A stretch of 64,000 nucleotides of DNA from Acidimicrobiaceae bacterium (GTDB taxonomy: Bacteria; Actinomycetota; Acidimicrobiia; Acidimicrobiales; Aldehydirespiratoraceae), in assembly GCA_009842325.1 (NCBI GenBank), contig VYFQ01000019.1, positions 1-64,000 of the forward strand. Reading direction: 5' to 3'. The translations under genes and the position numbers were made by a program. Shown one piece after another: positions 1 through 8,923 of this stretch. Positions within the stretch are counted from its first letter, which is position 1. Every line of letters starts with the position of its first letter. The notes beneath the pieces are model-generated. The model did no database searches. It saw nothing but the letters and a program-made list of their open reading frames with translations, and was not told the DNA's origin.

Positions 1-361
1 CCGCCCACTCCCCCGCCAGGGCGCTCCCCGCCACGCGCAGAACCGGGCAGCCCGGCGAACCCCAACCACGAACCGCTATTCGCCTTGGCCTGAGGCAAGC
101 GCCGGAAACCACTAAGTGGCGGCGCACAGCACCAGACCGCTCCGGGGGTACGACCGGTCAGGCCGGGGGGTGGCGGCGAGTCCGAGCGACCGACAATGGG
201 CCGCAGGCCCGTCGGTCGAACGGGCTCGACGACAGGACCCGCCGGCCGGAACTACACAGGCAGCACGGTCGGCACAATGGTCAGAACATGGTCAGCGCGT
301 GGCTGCGCCTGGCGGAAGTCTCAGTCGCTGAGAGAGTGGCCAGCTTGGCCCGCCGGTTCGC
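1..361. other. intergenic region downstream of ribF
   Basis: I see no convincing gene here. The short open frames on the plus strand run through a repeat (151-251) and lack similarity to any family I recognise. ribF is read leftwards and stops at 362, so this is its 3' flank. The next gene of the operon, often rpsO in related bacteria, would lie to the left of the window. Apart from the repeat I find no clear promoter or terminator. Confidence 0.6.
151..251 (+). repeat. structured intergenic repeat, copy A
   Basis: This ~100-bp element recurs at 19746-19839 and 33451-33551 in the same orientation with only a few differences. Its centre (187-218) folds as an 8-bp stem (CGACCGAC with GTCGGTCG), an AAT bulge, a 5-bp stem and a 3-nt loop. 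In this copy the inner stem is GGGCC/GGCCC, where the other copies have GGGGC/GCCCC. The flanks (GGCGGCGAGTCC near 172-183 and GGACCCGCC near 235-243) can also pair. It lies downstream of ribF, as the other copies lie downstream of minus-strand genes. Confidence 0.9.
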
Positions 362-1309
362 TCAGGAGAGTCCGAGGCGCTTGCGGGCGTCGGCTACGTC
401 GATGGCGAGTTGCTCGGAGAGATGCTCTATGCCCTCGAACTTGCGCTCGCTCCTGAGGAAGTCGACGAACTCCACCCGCACTTCGCAGCCGTACAGGTCG
501 CCGTCGAAGTCGATGACGTGGACCTCCAGCAGCGACTTCTCAGCGTGCTCGTAGAAGGTCGGACGGCGGCCGATGTTGATGGCGCAGCCCCGGCGGCTCT
601 CGTCGGGCAGCGTGCACCATCCCGCGTACACCGCGTCGGCCGGCCAGGCCATGAACTTCGGAACCGGCACATTGGCGGTGGGGAACCCGACCGTCACCCC
701 TCGCCGGTCGCCGGGCACGACCGTGCCACGCACCTCGTAGTAGCGGCCCAGCATCCTCGCGGCCTTGGCAACGTCCCCGCCGGCCAGAGCCCGGCGGACT
801 GCGGTGGACGAAACCGGCTCACGGGCGGCACTGTGATGGCGGATGAGCTTCAGGGGAACCACCTCGAAGTCCCACTCCCGGCCCAGACGCTCGAGTTCGG
901 CGACGTTGCCCGTGCGGCCCTTGCCGAAATGGAAGTCCTCCCCCACCACCACCGCCCGGGCGTGGAGAGCGTCGAGGAAGACCTGCTCGACGAACTCCTC
1001 GGGCCTTGTGCCGGCCCGGGCCTCGTCGAACTGGATCACGTAGCCGTAGTCGAGTCCCTGAGCCTCCAGCAGTTCCAGCTTCTGTTCGAGGGTCGTAAGC
1101 AGCTTCGGCGCGTTCTCCGGACGCACCACGTACGCCGGGTGGGTGTCGAACGTGACGACCGCCGACGCCACCCCGAGGCGCTCCGCGGTGCGCCGAACCT
1201 GGGTGAGCACCTCCTGATGACCGAGGTGCACCCCGTCGAACACGCCGATCGCGGCCGCGACCGACACCATGGGGGGAAGCTGATCGCGCCGATCGTGCAG
1301 CAGTTCCAC
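362..1309 (-). CDS. ribF: bifunctional riboflavin kinase / FAD synthetase
   Basis: RibF phosphorylates riboflavin to FMN and adenylylates FMN to FAD in the cytoplasm. The 315-residue protein has the usual two domains. The N-terminal nucleotidyltransferase carries GVFDGVHLGHQ (residues 22-32, the HxGH-type ATP site), and the C-terminal riboflavin kinase carries GFPTANV (about 208-214, the PTAN signature). The start is GTG, chosen because GGAGG lies 5 nt upstream in the mRNA. It is the last gene in this window of the rimP-nusA-ylxR-infB-rbfA-truB-ribF series and follows truB by 115 nt, so it may also have its own promoter in that gap. Length and motifs fit the family well. Confidence 0.97.
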   Translation of the reverse strand: MELLHDRRDQLPPMVSVAAAIGVFDGVHLGHQEVLTQVRRTAERLGVASAVVTFDTHPAYVVRPENAPKLLTTLEQKLELLEAQGLDYGYVIQFDEARAGTRPEEFVEQVFLDALHARAVVVGEDFHFGKGRTGNVAELERLGREWDFEVVPLKLIRHHSAAREPVSSTAVRRALAGGDVAKAARMLGRYYEVRGTVVPGDRRGVTVGFPTANVPVPKFMAWPADAVYAGWCTLPDESRRGCAINIGRRPTFYEHAEKSLLEVHVIDFDGDLYGCEVRVEFVDFLRSERKFEGIEHLSEQLAIDVADARKRLGLS

Positions 1310-1424
1310 AGACGCCTCCAGCGCGTGATATTGCGAGATAGTGACGGTTCCGGACCCCGGGGCCGGTACCTGGGAGGCTACCGACGCCGGCCCCCTACCT
1401 CACACCGCGAGGGCACCACAGCCG

Positions 1425-2294
1425 CTACGGGATCGGGGGGCCGGCCACGACCACTGCCGGCTTCGCCCCGTCGCGGAACCGCTCGTAGACGGCGAGCAGC
1501 GCGCCCTCGGGGTCGTGCACCGCCCACGGGCCGCCTCCCGCGGCACCGAGGTACTCGAGATCCAGAACCCGGCCGTGAGCGACCTCGGCCGCCACGGCCG
1601 GAGGAACCCGCACGCCCGCCAGATGCTGGACGGCATGCGCCATCGGCAGCACCTCGGCTGACTCGACCGGGCGGGCTGCATCGAGCCCGAAGCCGCCCAC
1701 GGCCGTGCGTCGAAGGCTCCGCAGGTGGGCGCCCCCGCCGAGGGCCCGACCCAGATCCGCGGCGAGCACCCTCACGTAGGTGCCCGAAGAGCAGTCGACC
1801 ACGGCCCGCAGCACAGCATCGGTCCCCGGCACCGGCGCGACGTCGAAACGATGGACCGTGACCGGCCGGGCCTCGCGCTCCACCTCCACACCGGCGCGGG
1901 CGAGGGTGTGAAGCCTGCGCCCTCCCACCTTCACCGCCGAGACCATGGGCGGAACCTGGAGGATCTCGCCGCTCAGGGAGGCGACAACCTCACGAATCTG
2001 CTCCGCGCTCACGCCGGCCATGTCGTGGCGGGCTGTCACCTGCCCCGTCGAGTCGAGGGTGTCGGTCTCGATCCCGAGCACGATCTCCGCCTCGTAGCTC
2101 TTCGGGAGTCCGGTGACATACCGCAGCAACCGGGTCGCCCTGCCCACGCCGAGGACCAGCACCCCGGTGGCGTCGGGGTCCAGGGTGCCGCTGTGCCCCA
2201 CCTTCCGGGTGCCCAGCACACCCCTGGCCTTGGCCACCACATCGTGGCTCGTCCAGCCGGCGGGCTTGTCGATGACCGCGACGCCGTCGGGCAC
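1425..2294 (-). CDS. truB: tRNA pseudouridine(55) synthase TruB
   Basis: TruB isomerises U55 of tRNA to pseudouridine in the T-loop. The 289-residue protein opens with the conserved GVAVIDKPAGWTSHDVV segment. GHSGTLDPDATG follows, with Asp39 in the position of the catalytic aspartate, then the YEA and VPPMVSAVKV motifs of the family. The start codon is GTG, and its G overlaps the last base of the rbfA stop (TAGTG). This implies translational coupling within the operon. Confidence 0.97.
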   Translation of the reverse strand: MPDGVAVIDKPAGWTSHDVVAKARGVLGTRKVGHSGTLDPDATGVLVLGVGRATRLLRYVTGLPKSYEAEIVLGIETDTLDSTGQVTARHDMAGVSAEQIREVVASLSGEILQVPPMVSAVKVGGRRLHTLARAGVEVEREARPVTVHRFDVAPVPGTDAVLRAVVDCSSGTYVRVLAADLGRALGGGAHLRSLRRTAVGGFGLDAARPVESAEVLPMAHAVQHLAGVRVPPAVAAEVAHGRVLDLEYLGAAGGGPWAVHDPEGALLAVYERFRDGAKPAVVVAGPPIP

Positions 2295-2713
2295 TACCAG
2301 CTCTCGGGATCACTCGCAGGATCAATGGTGGCGTCCGCGCCGCCGGTGCCGTCGAGGAGCCTCTCGATGCGCTCGGCCGAGCGCAGCACGGTGTCGGGAC
2401 GGAACACCAGTTCCGGCGTGCGTCGCAGCCGGGTCTGGTCCCCGACGATGCGACGCAAACCGCGGGTGTGCTCCTCGAAGGCCTCAGCGATGTCGGCATC
2501 GCCCTCCTCGGTGTCGCCGAGGGACGTGAACCACACGACCGCCCGGTGCAGGTCGCGGTCGACGTCGACGCCCGTGACCGACACCATGGCCAACCGGTCG
2601 TCGTCGATCTGCTCCAAGGACTCGGCGACGATGCGCCGGATGAGCTCGCCCACCCGGGCGGTGCGATGGCCGGCCCGATGGTCGGGATGCGAGCGTCGGG
2701 GTCGCCGTGTCAT
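2294..2713 (-). CDS. rbfA: 30S ribosome-binding factor RbfA
   Basis: RbfA binds the 30S subunit during maturation of the 16S rRNA 5' end and is important at low temperature. I place the start at the ATG that overlaps the infB stop as ATGA, giving 139 residues. A longer frame starting at 2806 would run 94 nt into infB and adds an unconserved basic tail. The KH-like core is visible from residue 20 on: RVGELIRRIVAESLEQ, then VSVTGVDVDRDL and AVVWFTSLG, with RRTPELVFRPD near the C-terminus. It is coupled to infB upstream and truB downstream. Confidence 0.93.
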   Translation of the reverse strand: MTRRPRRSHPDHRAGHRTARVGELIRRIVAESLEQIDDDRLAMVSVTGVDVDRDLHRAVVWFTSLGDTEEGDADIAEAFEEHTRGLRRIVGDQTRLRRTPELVFRPDTVLRSAERIERLLDGTGGADATIDPASDPESW

Positions 2714-5532
2714 TGATCGAGGGTTCGGGCCACCTCGCGCTCTTCGAAGGTCTCGATTATGTCGCCCGCCTTGAGATCCTGGAAGTTGCTCAGACCAATG
2801 CCGCACTCGAACCCCGACTGAACCTCTCGGACGTCGTCGGTGAAACGCTTGAGCGAGTTGACAGTCCCCTTCCAGATGATGGCCCCGTCGCGCAGGAAAC
2901 GCACCTTCGCTCCCCTGGTGATGGTGCCGTTCTGCACATAGCAGCCAGCCACCGCACCCACCCGGGGGATGCGGAAGACCTGGCGCACCTCGGCGTCGCC
3001 CGTGACGATCTCGGTGATGTCGGGGGCGAGCATCCCTACCATGGCCGACGAGACGTCCTCGAGCAGCTTGTAGATGATCTCGTAGGTGCGGATCTCCACG
3101 TTCTCGGCGTCGGCAGCCTCACGGGCCTTGCGGTCGGGCCGGACGTTGAAGCCGATGATGGTGGCGTTCGACGCCGAGGCGAGCTGGATGTCGTTCTCGG
3201 TGATGCCGCCCACGCCCCGGTGCACGATGGCGATGCGGACCTCACCGGTCTCGAGTTTGCGGAGGCTCTCGGTGACGGCTTCCAGCGACCCGTTGACGTC
3301 GGCCTTCACGATGACGTTGAGCGTGGCCGTCTCGCCCCGCTGGATCCGGGTGAACAGATCCTCGAGCTTGGCCCCGCCGGACAGCGCGTGAGCCTCGCGG
3401 CCCAGACTCGACAGGCGCTGCCAGTGCTCGCGGGTGTCGGCCACCCGCCCGGCGATCTTCTCGTTGGGGGCGACCGCGAAGGCATCGCCCGCGATGGCGA
3501 CCTCCGACAGGCCCAGGACCTGGACCGGCGCCGACGGAACGGCCTCATCGACGGGCTCGCCCCGATCGTCGAGCAGGGCCCGGACGCGACCCCAGGCTGC
3601 GCCCGCGACCACGGGGTCACCGATGTGCAGGGTGCCTTTCTGCACCAGAACGGTGGCCACAGGACCCCGCCCGATGTCGAGATTCGACTCGAGCACGACC
3701 CCGCCCGCTCGACCCTCGGACGACGCCCTCAGATCCTCGACCTCGGCCACCAGCAGTATCTGATCCAGCAAGTCCTCGAGGCCCTCGCCGGTCAGAGCCG
3801 ACACCTCGCAGTAGATCGTCTCCCCGCCCCAGGCCTCCGGGACCAGACCCTGCTCGGCCACTCCGGCCACGGTCCTCTGCGGATCGGCGTTGGGACGGTC
3901 GATCTTGTTGACCGCGACCACGATGGGAACCTCGGCGGCCTTGGCGTGGTTGATGGCCTCGACCGTCTGGGGCATCACGCCGTCGTCGGCGGCCACGACC
4001 AGCACCACGATGTCGGTGGCACCCGCGCCCCGGGCCCGCATGGCCGTGAACGCCTCGTGACCGGGAGTGTCGATGAAGGTGAGCGTCCGGTCATTGCGCT
4101 CGACCTGATAGGCGCCGATGTGCTGGGTGATCCCGCCCGCCTCGCCGTCGACCACGTTCGTGTCGCGGATCCGGTCGAGCAGCAGCGTCTTGCCGTGGTC
4201 GACGTGGCCCATGACGGTGATCACCGGGGCCCTGAGGGGAGCGACGCTCGAGTCATCGTCGCCGTCGATGCCGAGGAGCTTTCGCAGTTCGGCCTCCTGC
4301 TCCTCACCAGGGTCGACGAGGCGGATCTCGGCGCCGATCTCGGCCGCGAACAACTCCATCATCTCGTCACTCAGCGACTGGGTGGCGGTGACCATCTCAC
4401 CGTGCTGCATCAGGAAGCGGACCACATCGGCGGCGGTGCGATTGAGCTTGGGGCCAAAGTCCTGGGCGGCCGAGGCCCGCTCCACCACGACGACGCCCTC
4501 GGGCACCGCGGCGTGACGGGGCGTGTAGGTCGGGACGTCCATGGGCTGGAGTTCCTCGCGCACCCGCCGCCGGCGGCTCTTGCGGCGGGGCGGGCGTCGC
4601 TGAGCGCCACCGGGGGCGCCCCTGCCGCCGCCGGGCCGGCCCGGCGGTCCCGGAGCGACAGGACGGGGACCGCCCAGAGAACGAGGACCGCCTGCGGGGG
4701 CGCCACGGCGGGGGCCTGCCGGTCGATCAGCCTGCGGCCGCGGTCCCGCCGGGCGGGAGGCCCCGCTGGACGGGCGGCGCTCCGGCGCGGCCGGACCTCC
4801 CCGGCTGGGAGTCCCCTGAGGGGGAGGTGGCCGAAGGCGTCGCGGCGGAGGAGGCGGCGGAATGGGCTTGCCCGACCGCGAGACAGGCGGGGTTCCGGGC
4901 CTGAGAGGACGGGGCGGCGCCGCGCTGGCCTGCGCCTTGGGGCTAGCCGGCTTGGGCGCCGGGGGCTCCTCCGCCACCGGCGGGGGCTCTTGGATGACGA
5001 CTCGCTTGGCCGGAGCCACACTGCCGCTCGAGGAGATGGTTACCTTCGGCTTCGCGGCGGCAGGCTCGGTCACTTCCGCCGCGGCCGGTGCGGTCACGGT
5101 CGCGGGCGCGTCCGGCTCGACCGGAGGTGCGGCCCGGGCGGCGGGCGCTCTCGCGGCCGGTGCGGCCCGGACTCTGGACTCGCTGCTGACCTCGGCCGCA
5201 GGTTTCTCAGCAACAGCCGGCTGGGAACTGGGAGCTTCCGCCTCCGGCTTCGACGTGACCGGCGCCTCGGCCTCGGGCTTCACAGGCTCCGGCTTCGGGG
5301 GCTCCGGCTCGACGGTCTCCGGTTCCGCCACCTTCACCGGTTCCGGAGGCGGCGGAGGCTTCAGCAGCCCGTCGCGTTCTGCTCGTCGCCGTACCCGGTC
5401 GGCTTGAGCCTCGACGATGCTCGAAGAATGTGACTTGACTCCGATGCTGAGCGCGAAGCAAAGATCGAGCGTCTCTTGATTTGTCAGTCCGAGCTCCTTG
5501 GCGAGCTCGTGGACGCGGATCTTGCCTGGCAA
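2710..5532 (-). CDS. infB: translation initiation factor IF-2
   Basis: IF-2 is the GTPase that brings fMet-tRNA to the 30S subunit and promotes subunit joining. The 940-residue protein begins with an IF2_N domain ([13 protein letters not shown]). A long Pro/Ala/Arg-rich low-complexity linker follows (about residues 55-330), typical of high-G+C actinobacteria. A second IF2_N-like segment near 360-420 precedes the G domain: GHVDHGKT (442-449), DTPGHEAF from Asp488 and NKID from Asn542. Domains II-IV follow. It lies 13 nt after ylxR and overlaps rbfA by 4 nt. Confidence 0.98.
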   Translation of the reverse strand: MPGKIRVHELAKELGLTNQETLDLCFALSIGVKSHSSSIVEAQADRVRRRAERDGLLKPPPPPEPVKVAEPETVEPEPPKPEPVKPEAEAPVTSKPEAEAPSSQPAVAEKPAAEVSSESRVRAAPAARAPAARAAPPVEPDAPATVTAPAAAEVTEPAAAKPKVTISSSGSVAPAKRVVIQEPPPVAEEPPAPKPASPKAQASAAPPRPLRPGTPPVSRSGKPIPPPPPPRRLRPPPPQGTPSRGGPAAPERRPSSGASRPAGPRPQADRPAGPRRGAPAGGPRSLGGPRPVAPGPPGRPGGGRGAPGGAQRRPPRRKSRRRRVREELQPMDVPTYTPRHAAVPEGVVVVERASAAQDFGPKLNRTAADVVRFLMQHGEMVTATQSLSDEMMELFAAEIGAEIRLVDPGEEQEAELRKLLGIDGDDDSSVAPLRAPVITVMGHVDHGKTLLLDRIRDTNVVDGEAGGITQHIGAYQVERNDRTLTFIDTPGHEAFTAMRARGAGATDIVVLVVAADDGVMPQTVEAINHAKAAEVPIVVAVNKIDRPNADPQRTVAGVAEQGLVPEAWGGETIYCEVSALTGEGLEDLLDQILLVAEVEDLRASSEGRAGGVVLESNLDIGRGPVATVLVQKGTLHIGDPVVAGAAWGRVRALLDDRGEPVDEAVPSAPVQVLGLSEVAIAGDAFAVAPNEKIAGRVADTREHWQRLSSLGREAHALSGGAKLEDLFTRIQRGETATLNVIVKADVNGSLEAVTESLRKLETGEVRIAIVHRGVGGITENDIQLASASNATIIGFNVRPDRKAREAADAENVEIRTYEIIYKLLEDVSSAMVGMLAPDITEIVTGDAEVRQVFRIPRVGAVAGCYVQNGTITRGAKVRFLRDGAIIWKGTVNSLKRFTDDVREVQSGFECGIGLSNFQDLKAGDIIETFEEREVARTLDQ

Positions 5533-5545
5533 CGCGTGCCCCCGT

Positions 5546-5836
5546 TCAGAGAGTCTGGCTGGCGCGACCGCCCGGCCCGGGATCGCTCCCCGGGTCCGAC
5601 GGCCACGCTTGTTGAAGCCTAGCGATCTCGCCCGGCTCTACGTCAGCCCGCAAGGCCCGCCCGAAGGCTCGACGGCGCCGGGCCGACTCGAAGCAGGCGA
5701 TGTCTGCGCACAGCCAGGCGCCCCGGCCGGGTCCGGACCCCACAACCAGAGCGCCGCTGGGATCCCTGCGCACACGACGCATCTCCGCGCTCGGGCGGCG
5801 GGTGCGGCAACCGATGCAGGTTCGGACCGGGCTCAG
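5546..5836 (-). CDS. ylxR: YlxR (RnpM/DUF448) family RNA-binding protein
   Basis: This is a small basic YlxR-family protein, which in other bacteria sits between nusA and infB and has been linked to RNA binding and RNase P. The family signature RTCIGCRTRRP begins 8 codons into this call, and GRGAWLC and ACFESARRRRAFGRALR follow as expected. The only in-frame ATG (5956) would overlap nusA by over 120 nt and adds an unconserved Gly/Arg tail. The better candidate is a CTG at 5836 that overlaps the nusA stop as CTGA, like the ATGA junctions elsewhere in the operon. It gives 96 residues, the normal family size. Gene identity is firm; the CTG start is inference. Confidence 0.87.
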   Translation of the reverse strand: MSPVRTCIGCRTRRPSAEMRRVRRDPSGALVVGSGPGRGAWLCADIACFESARRRRAFGRALRADVEPGEIARLQQAWPSDPGSDPGPGGRASQTL

Positions 5837-7041
5837 CTGCTCTCCGCCCGCTCCGCCGCGACTTCGGGCTCTCGGGCACCGGCGTCCTGCCCAGGACCGG
5901 AGCCCTCGCCGGAACCGGCGTCCTCGGCCTGTTCCTGCGCCATGGCCGCGGCCCACGCCTCAGCGCTGACCGCCTCGCCGCCGTCGGCCGGCTGCCAGAG
6001 CTGCTCTCCCGTCTCGGGATCGGTGATCCACTCTCCCTCGGCCCACTCCACGTCGCCGTAGGCCGCCTCCTCAGCCAGCTGGGTCTCGCTCTTGATGTTT
6101 ATGCCCCAGCCGGTGAGCCGGCTGGCCAGGCGAGCGTTCTGGCCCTCCTTGCCGATGGCGAGCGACAACTGGTAGTCGGGAACGATCACGTCGCAGTCGC
6201 CGGTCATCTCGTTGGGGCGGACCTCCTTGATCCTCGCCGGTGACAGCGCCTTGGTCACGAACTCCTCGAGCTCGCTGCTGAACGGAACGATGTCGATCTT
6301 CTCGCCCCGCAGTTCGTTGACGACCTGGCGGACCCTTGCCCCCCGGGCCCCCACGCACGCCCCCACGGGATCGACGTTGGGGTCGTTCGAATGCACCGCG
6401 ATCTTGGTGCGATGTCCCGGCTCGCGCGCGCACGCCTTGATCTCCACGATCCCGTCTGCGATCTCGGGCACCTCCAGCTCGAAGAGCCGCTTCACCAGGC
6501 CGGGATGGGTCCGGCTGACCACGATCTGAGGCCCCTTGGCCGTCTTGCGCACCTCGACGATGTAGGCCTTGAGCCGGGTGTTGGAGTCGGGCCGCTCGTA
6601 GGGGACCTGCTCCGCCTGGGGTAGCAGCGCCTCCACCCGACCCAGATCGAGCAGGGTGTAGCGGGCGTCGGTCTGCTGGATCATGCCGGTGACGATGTCT
6701 CCCTCGCGGCCGGCGTACTCCTCGTACTTGAGCTCCCGCTCCGCCTCGCGGATGCGCTGGGTCATGACCTGGCGGGCGGTCTGTGCCGCGATGCGCCCGA
6801 AGTTGTCCGGAGTCACCTCGTACTCCTCGCCCACCGGGTTGCCCTCTTCGTCCAGGTCCTGGGCGATCACGTGGAATTCCATGGTGGACGGATCGATCGT
6901 CACCCAGGCGTACTCCTTGGCGTCGGGCAGCCGCTTGTAGGCGGACTCCAAGGCGTCGGCCAGGGCCGCGAACAGCGCGTCGACGGTGATCCCCCGCTCG
7001 GCCGCCATCGCCTGGAGAGCTTCCATCATCTCCGCGTTCAT
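5833..7041 (-). CDS. nusA: transcription termination/antitermination protein NusA
   Basis: NusA binds RNA polymerase and modulates pausing, termination and antitermination. The 402-residue protein has an N-terminal polymerase-binding domain (residues 1-130), an S1 domain (GDIVTGMIQQTDARYTLLDLG) and tandem KH domains. These carry DPVGACVGARGARVRQVVNE and, later, QLSLAIGKEGQNARLASRLTGW. A short acidic Ala-rich tail ends the protein; the C-terminal acidic repeats of E. coli NusA are absent, as is usual in actinobacteria. The start overlaps the rimP stop as ATGA. Confidence 0.97.
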   Translation of the reverse strand: MNAEMMEALQAMAAERGITVDALFAALADALESAYKRLPDAKEYAWVTIDPSTMEFHVIAQDLDEEGNPVGEEYEVTPDNFGRIAAQTARQVMTQRIREAERELKYEEYAGREGDIVTGMIQQTDARYTLLDLGRVEALLPQAEQVPYERPDSNTRLKAYIVEVRKTAKGPQIVVSRTHPGLVKRLFELEVPEIADGIVEIKACAREPGHRTKIAVHSNDPNVDPVGACVGARGARVRQVVNELRGEKIDIVPFSSELEEFVTKALSPARIKEVRPNEMTGDCDVIVPDYQLSLAIGKEGQNARLASRLTGWGINIKSETQLAEEAAYGDVEWAEGEWITDPETGEQLWQPADGGEAVSAEAWAAAMAQEQAEDAGSGEGSGPGQDAGAREPEVAAERAESS

Positions 7042-7541
7042 CGCTTCGCCTCCCTGTGTTCAGGTCGTTTGGACTGTTGTGCTTGGTGCGGGCGCGAGCC
7101 CCACTCGAAGACTGTGCGAGCGGAGGCAAGCTGCTCATAGGCGATGCGGCACACCTCGCCTTCGGGGCTGCGCAGGTCTACGCCGTCGTCGGCCACGGCC
7201 TCCAGGGTCCCCGTCAGCCGGCGGGGCCCGTCGAAGCCGGCCAGGGTCTTCACCTTCACTGTGGATCCGGCGGCGCGGCGGAAGTGCTCGGGTGTGCGCA
7301 GCGGGCGCTCCAAGCCGGGGCTCGAGACCTCCAGCGTGTACCGGCCCGGTATGAGATCGTGCTCGTCCAGGGCGCGGCTGATCGAGCGCGACAGCCGGGC
7401 GATGACGTCGAGATCGATGCCGCCGTCAGCGTCGACAAGGACTCGCACCACCCCGCCGTGGTGCTCCACGTCGTACAGATCGACCGAGACAGCCTCCGCC
7501 AGCGGGGCAACGAGTTCGCGGACGCGATCGGCGATCGCCAT
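7038..7541 (-). CDS. rimP: ribosome maturation factor RimP
   Basis: RimP is needed for assembly of the 30S subunit. I chose the ATG at 7541 (167 residues) because AGGGA lies just upstream in the mRNA. An in-frame ATG at 7556 has no ribosome-binding site, and the much longer open frame to 7877 runs into ispG. Conserved pieces are VDLYDVEHHGGVVRVLVD, the DLDVIARLSRSISRALDE helix, and GRYTLEVSSPGLERPLRTPEHF, the strongest RimP signature. It is the first gene of the rimP-nusA-ylxR-infB operon, with an ATGA overlap to nusA. Confidence 0.95.
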   Translation of the reverse strand: MAIADRVRELVAPLAEAVSVDLYDVEHHGGVVRVLVDADGGIDLDVIARLSRSISRALDEHDLIPGRYTLEVSSPGLERPLRTPEHFRRAAGSTVKVKTLAGFDGPRRLTGTLEAVADDGVDLRSPEGEVCRIAYEQLASARTVFEWGSRPHQAQQSKRPEHREAKR

Positions 7542-7653
7542 GGTATTCCCTGACATTCTGCTATGGGCCGGGGGACTGGTTCGGGCCTGAACCGGCAACG
7601 GCGTGGGCACGAGCCCACGCCGCTTCCGGAGAATCGAACGTGTGAGAAGTATA
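7542..7653 (-). promoter_or_regulatory. promoter and structured leader of the rimP-nusA-infB operon
   Basis: On the minus strand a TATACT box (7653-7648) matches a -10 element; I see no good -35. A start near 7641 gives a leader of about 100 nt. The leader contains a perfect 10-bp hairpin at 7599-7622 (CGGCGTGGGC paired with GCCCACGCCG, 4-nt loop) and a smaller one at 7578-7593 (GGTTC with GAACC), followed by the rimP Shine-Dalgarno. The large hairpin also lies 38 nt past the ispG stop, so it could serve as a terminator for the upstream unit. No U tract follows it. Confidence 0.5.
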
Positions 7654-7659
7654 CCCCGG

Positions 7660-8892
7660 CTAGGCCCCGGTCTTGCGGCGGATGCCCGCCACCACCGTCT
7701 CGGCGTTGTTGGCGTCGTCTCCAAGCTCGTCGAGGTTGCGCCGGCGATCTTCCTCAGCGGCCCGCCGGGCGGAGGCCCGCGTCTTCTTGGCTCGCTCGAG
7801 CGCGGCATCCGAGCCGTGCTCGCAGATGAACTCGGCCCATTCCACCAGCGCGTCCACCATCGCTTCCTCGGCAACAACGGCCACGTTCTCGCCCTTCACG
7901 AACAAGTGCCCCCGACGGTTCCCCGCGGCGATGCCGAGGTCGGCGTCGCGGGCCTCGCCCGGACCGTTGACGACACAACCCATGACGGCCACCTGGAGCG
8001 GTATGCGCCGCTCGCCGAAGGCTTCCATCGCCTGCTGGGCCACCGTGAACACGTCCACCTCCGCTCGCCCGCAGCTGGGGCAGGCGATCAGGTCGACGTT
8101 GCGCCGCTCGCGCAGCCCCAACGCCTCCAGCAGTTGCCGCCCGGCCCGAGCCTCCTCGACGGGATCGGTGGTCAGCGAGTAGCGGATGGTGTCGCCGATG
8201 CCCTCGGCGAGCAGGGAGGCTATTCCGGCCGTCGACTTGATGGTCCCGGCCGGCGGGGGTCCGGCCTCGGTCACCCCGAGATGCAGAGGATGGTCGGTGG
8301 TGTCGGCAAGCTGCCGGTACGCCTCGATCATGAGCGGAACGCTCGATGCCTTCACCGAGATCTTCACCAGGTCGAATCCCACATCCTCGAAATAGGCGAG
8401 CTCCCGCATCGCTGAGGCCACCATCGCCTCGGGGGTCACTCCCAGCTCCGGGTCGTAGAGGTCGGGATCGAGCGAGCCCCCGTTGACTCCGATGCGGATG
8501 GGCACGCCCCGGTCCTTGCACTCCCGGGCCACTGCCTTGATCTGATCGGGCTTGCGGATGTTGCCGGGGTTCAGGCGCAGGCAGTGCACGCCGGCTTCCA
8601 GCGCGGCCAGCGCCATGCGGTAGTTGTTGTGGATGTCGGCGACGATCGGCACCGGTGAGCGGGGCACGATCCGGGCCAGTCCCTCGGCGGCCTCGGACCG
8701 GTTGCAGGTGCAGCGCACGATGTCGGCGCCCGCGGCCGCCAGCGCGTAGATCTGTTGCAGGGTGGCTTCGTGGTCGGCCGTCTTCGTGACCGTCATGGAC
8801 TGCACCGTTACCGGTGCCCCACCCCCGACTGGGACGGTCCCGACCATGATCTGCCGAGTGTCTCGCCGCGGGAATTTCGCGGTGACCTGCAC
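7660..8892 (-). CDS. ispG: 4-hydroxy-3-methylbut-2-enyl diphosphate synthase (flavodoxin)
   Basis: IspG (GcpE) converts MEcPP to HMBPP in the non-mevalonate isoprenoid pathway using a [4Fe-4S] cluster. The 410-residue single-module bacterial form is complete. The TIM-barrel N-terminus carries VTVQSMTVTKTAD, ADIHNNYRMALAALEAG and RLNPGNI. The cluster ligands are Cys271 and Cys274 (CPSCGR), Cys306 (GCVVNGPGE) and the nearby Glu313. The start is GTG, preceded by TAGACT and 6 nt, which indicates a leaderless transcript. It follows the RseP-type protease by 31 nt and belongs with dxr in the same pathway. Confidence 0.97.
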   Translation of the reverse strand: MQVTAKFPRRDTRQIMVGTVPVGGGAPVTVQSMTVTKTADHEATLQQIYALAAAGADIVRCTCNRSEAAEGLARIVPRSPVPIVADIHNNYRMALAALEAGVHCLRLNPGNIRKPDQIKAVARECKDRGVPIRIGVNGGSLDPDLYDPELGVTPEAMVASAMRELAYFEDVGFDLVKISVKASSVPLMIEAYRQLADTTDHPLHLGVTEAGPPPAGTIKSTAGIASLLAEGIGDTIRYSLTTDPVEEARAGRQLLEALGLRERRNVDLIACPSCGRAEVDVFTVAQQAMEAFGERRIPLQVAVMGCVVNGPGEARDADLGIAAGNRRGHLFVKGENVAVVAEEAMVDALVEWAEFICEHGSDAALERAKKTRASARRAAEEDRRRNLDELGDDANNAETVVAGIRRKTGA

Positions 8893-8904
8893 GATGCGAG
8901 TCTA
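8893..8904 (-). promoter_or_regulatory. candidate leaderless promoter of ispG
   Basis: TAGACT (8904-8899) is followed by exactly 6 nt and then the GTG of ispG. A transcript starting at the usual distance from such a -10 box would begin at the start codon. There is no Shine-Dalgarno. The same spacing is seen before greA, gltX, leuC and others in this window. No -35 was recognised. Confidence 0.5.
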
Positions 8905-8923
8905 TCCGCGCCGGGTTGGCCGC

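Noticed and set aside
2707..5433. 908-codon open frame on the plus strand
   Set aside because: It is antisense to infB; the G+C bias of third positions in infB keeps the opposite frame open. Its translation shows no domain.
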